From the NCBI GenBank assembly GCA_903872555.1, contig CAIQLE010000320.1:1-5633 (forward strand): a stretch of 5,633 nt of DNA. Reading direction: 5' to 3'. This document shows, one piece after another, positions 4,256 through 5,633 of the stretch; positions within the stretch are counted from its first letter, which is position 1, and each line of letters begins with the position of its first letter. The notes under the pieces were generated by a model. The model saw only the letters and a program-made list of their open reading frames with translations. It was not told the DNA's origin and did not search any database. The position numbers and the translations under genes are program-made. Source of the stretch: an uncultured bacterium. Its GTDB lineage: Bacteria > Pseudomonadota > Gammaproteobacteria > Burkholderiales > Burkholderiaceae_D.

Positions 4256-5633
4256 CTAATCCAGAGCTTCCCAACGCAGGCTTACACCGGTTTCTGTCTG
4301 ACTACCACGGGCATCCATACCCAGTCCGGCGGCGAAGACCAGATCTTCGCCTAGGTAAATCAGAGGCAGCCAGGGACGTTCAGATGCAGGAACGCCCGAT
4401 TCCTGAAACAGATTCTTAAGTGTTCGCGATGGACGCGTTGGGTCGGGCTTCAGGCGTTCACTGCCTGTTCGGGGCCGAACTTGCAGACTGCTATGCAAGA
4501 GCCGCTCGCGCTCCAGTCCCGTCCCCTCAGCAAATACCAGTCGCCCATGCCACTCGGGCACCTCGATGGCGCTCTCACCACGCCATTGAATGTTCACATT
4601 ACTCACAGGAGGTTCGCCGCGAGCTGATGCAGATGCCATTAGGGCCGTCGCTAGCAGCAAGCCTTGCTGACGCTGCAGGCGCATGCCGCACAGATGCAAT
4701 TCAGGATGAGCATCAGAACGCGCATTTAATACTTGTTCGCGCAATTGATCTAGCTGTGCTTCGCTGGGCAACTGGCTTGCGCCTTGTTGCTGCAGCCAGT
4801 AGCGCAGCAAATTGTTAATGCGATCAGCTGACAATGCAGCGACACGATCAAGCTGCAAAGCAACGCCCTTGGCACACTGACTGCAATCGATAGACGCCAG
4901 CTCATCCAGCAGTCCTTGAGCGGCTTGCAAGTGCCGACTGCTGCGGCTGACTGTGGCTGCAAATCCGGGAAAATCACGTTCTATGACAGGCGCAATATGC
5001 TGGCGTATCGCATTGCGCTTGTAGCGCACATCCAGATTGGATTCATCGCTAATGTGTTCAATCGACAGGTCGTGTGCGATGTGCTCCAGCTGCACGCGAG
5101 TGCATTCCAGCAGAGGACGCCCCAAAGCCACTCCCTCTCCCAGCAAAGCATGATGTTCGCTGAAAACGGGCATACCAGACAGACCGCGTAAACCAGCACC
5201 ACGCATGAGCTGCAGCAAGACTGTTTCAGCCTGATCATCCTGATGATGCGCGCTCAGCAGGAGCGGCACCCGATGCTTGCGGCAGAGCTCGCCCAAGGTG
5301 GCATAGCGTGCCTGACGTGCCGCCTGCTCTACACCCTGCCCCGCAACATCATTCAATCTGACTCGCGTTGCATCGAAAGTGATCGCTAATGCCTTTGCTT
5401 GTGCCTGACAATGCGCAAGCCAGTCATCCGCATTCGGGCTCAGACCATGATGAATGTGAAAAGCGAATAAACGCAGCCCTGATCGCTGGCAGTAATCATG
5501 CGCAAGCCGTAGCAGTACGGCTGAATCCAGACCGCCACTGTAGGCAATGGCGATGCTGCTCTCTTCAATGCTGTTTTTGCTGCTGCTGTTTTTATTATTG
5601 AGACTGTCGCTGTTTACACCTGCTTGCGGCGAA
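4256..5633 (-). CDS. tilS: tRNA(Ile)-lysidine synthase TilS (5' end outside window)
   Basis: Uses ATP and lysine to turn C34 of the CAU-anticodon tRNA(Ile) into lysidine, so that it is charged with Ile and reads AUA instead of AUG. The reading frame is open to the right edge: 458 residues are visible, already the full family size. From the first visible codon, the PP-loop ATP motif SGGLDS is at 32-37, FHIHHGLSPNADDW at 58-71, AHHQDDQAET at 128-137 and RGAGLRGLSGM at 144-154. SNLDVRYKRNAIR (near 200) completes the N-domain. The C-terminal TilS domain is near 383-447 (VRPRTGSERLKP, then LKNLFQESGVP). The frame has no ATG, GTG or TTG before SGGLDS, so the start lies outside the window; the TTG at 5356 would delete the ATP loop. 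The tail before the PP-loop is rich in Asn, Ser and Lys, which is unusual. Confidence 0.96.
   Translation of the reverse strand, partial: SPQAGVNSDSLNNKNSSSKNSIEESSIAIAYSGGLDSAVLLRLAHDYCQRSGLRLFAFHIHHGLSPNADDWLAHCQAQAKALAITFDATRVRLNDVAGQGVEQAARQARYATLGELCRKHRVPLLLSAHHQDDQAETVLLQLMRGAGLRGLSGMPVFSEHHALLGEGVALGRPLLECTRVQLEHIAHDLSIEHISDESNLDVRYKRNAIRQHIAPVIERDFPGFAATVSRSSRHLQAAQGLLDELASIDCSQCAKGVALQLDRVAALSADRINNLLRYWLQQQGASQLPSEAQLDQLREQVLNARSDAHPELHLCGMRLQRQQGLLLATALMASASARGEPPVSNVNIQWRGESAIEVPEWHGRLVFAEGTGLERERLLHSSLQVRPRTGSERLKPDPTRPSRTLKNLFQESGVPASERPWLPLIYLGEDLVFAAGLGMDARGSQTETGVSLRWEALD

Noticed and set aside
4256..5356. tilS as a 366-codon gene starting at TTG 5356
   Set aside because: The frame continues upstream through the essential ATP-binding SGGLDS motif, so this TTG is an internal leucine codon.

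Overview
The window looks like a chromosomal segment from a betaproteobacterium of moderate GC, most likely a member of the Burkholderiales. The grounds are the protein sequences and the gene order tilS then lysC, which I recall as common in that class; the Oxalobacteraceae are my best family guess, with low certainty. All five genes lie on the minus strand, so transcription runs from high to low coordinates. Nothing on the plus strand looks like a real gene, and I found no tRNA, rRNA, insertion sequence or CRISPR array.

In the order they are transcribed, the genes are as follows. (1) tilS (4256-5633) is the tRNA(Ile)-lysidine synthase; it lacks only its extreme 5' end, beyond the window. (2) A two-gene type II toxin-antitoxin module follows: prlF (antitoxin, 3786-4115) and yhaV (RelE-like ribonuclease toxin, 3289-3789). 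The two overlap by 4 bases. (3) lysC (1942-3192) is the feedback-regulated aspartate kinase, and it ends at a strong intrinsic terminator (1888-1921). (4) The first 582 codons of an RND efflux permease of the HAE1 type (1-1748) follow; the gene runs off the left edge.

The three short intergenic gaps carry the control signals. The gap of about 140 bases between tilS and prlF holds an imperfect hairpin and a likely prlF promoter. In that promoter a perfect 20-bp palindrome fills the space between the -35 and -10 boxes, which is the arrangement expected for an autoregulated toxin-antitoxin operon. The 96-base gap between yhaV and lysC holds a well-spaced sigma-70-like promoter for lysC, so aspartate kinase need not depend on read-through from the toxin operon. 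The 193-base gap between lysC and the RND gene holds the lysC terminator, a perfect -10 box without a clear -35, and three copies of a GCGTG-type motif.

TilS and LysC are housekeeping enzymes for tRNA decoding and for lysine, threonine and methionine synthesis. PrlF-YhaV looks like an accessory cassette lodged between them with its own promoter. The points most worth a second look are that insertion and its palindromic operator, a probable internal translation start in lysC that would make a separate regulatory subunit, and the Asn/Ser-rich N-terminal tail of TilS. I found no clearly undescribed system.
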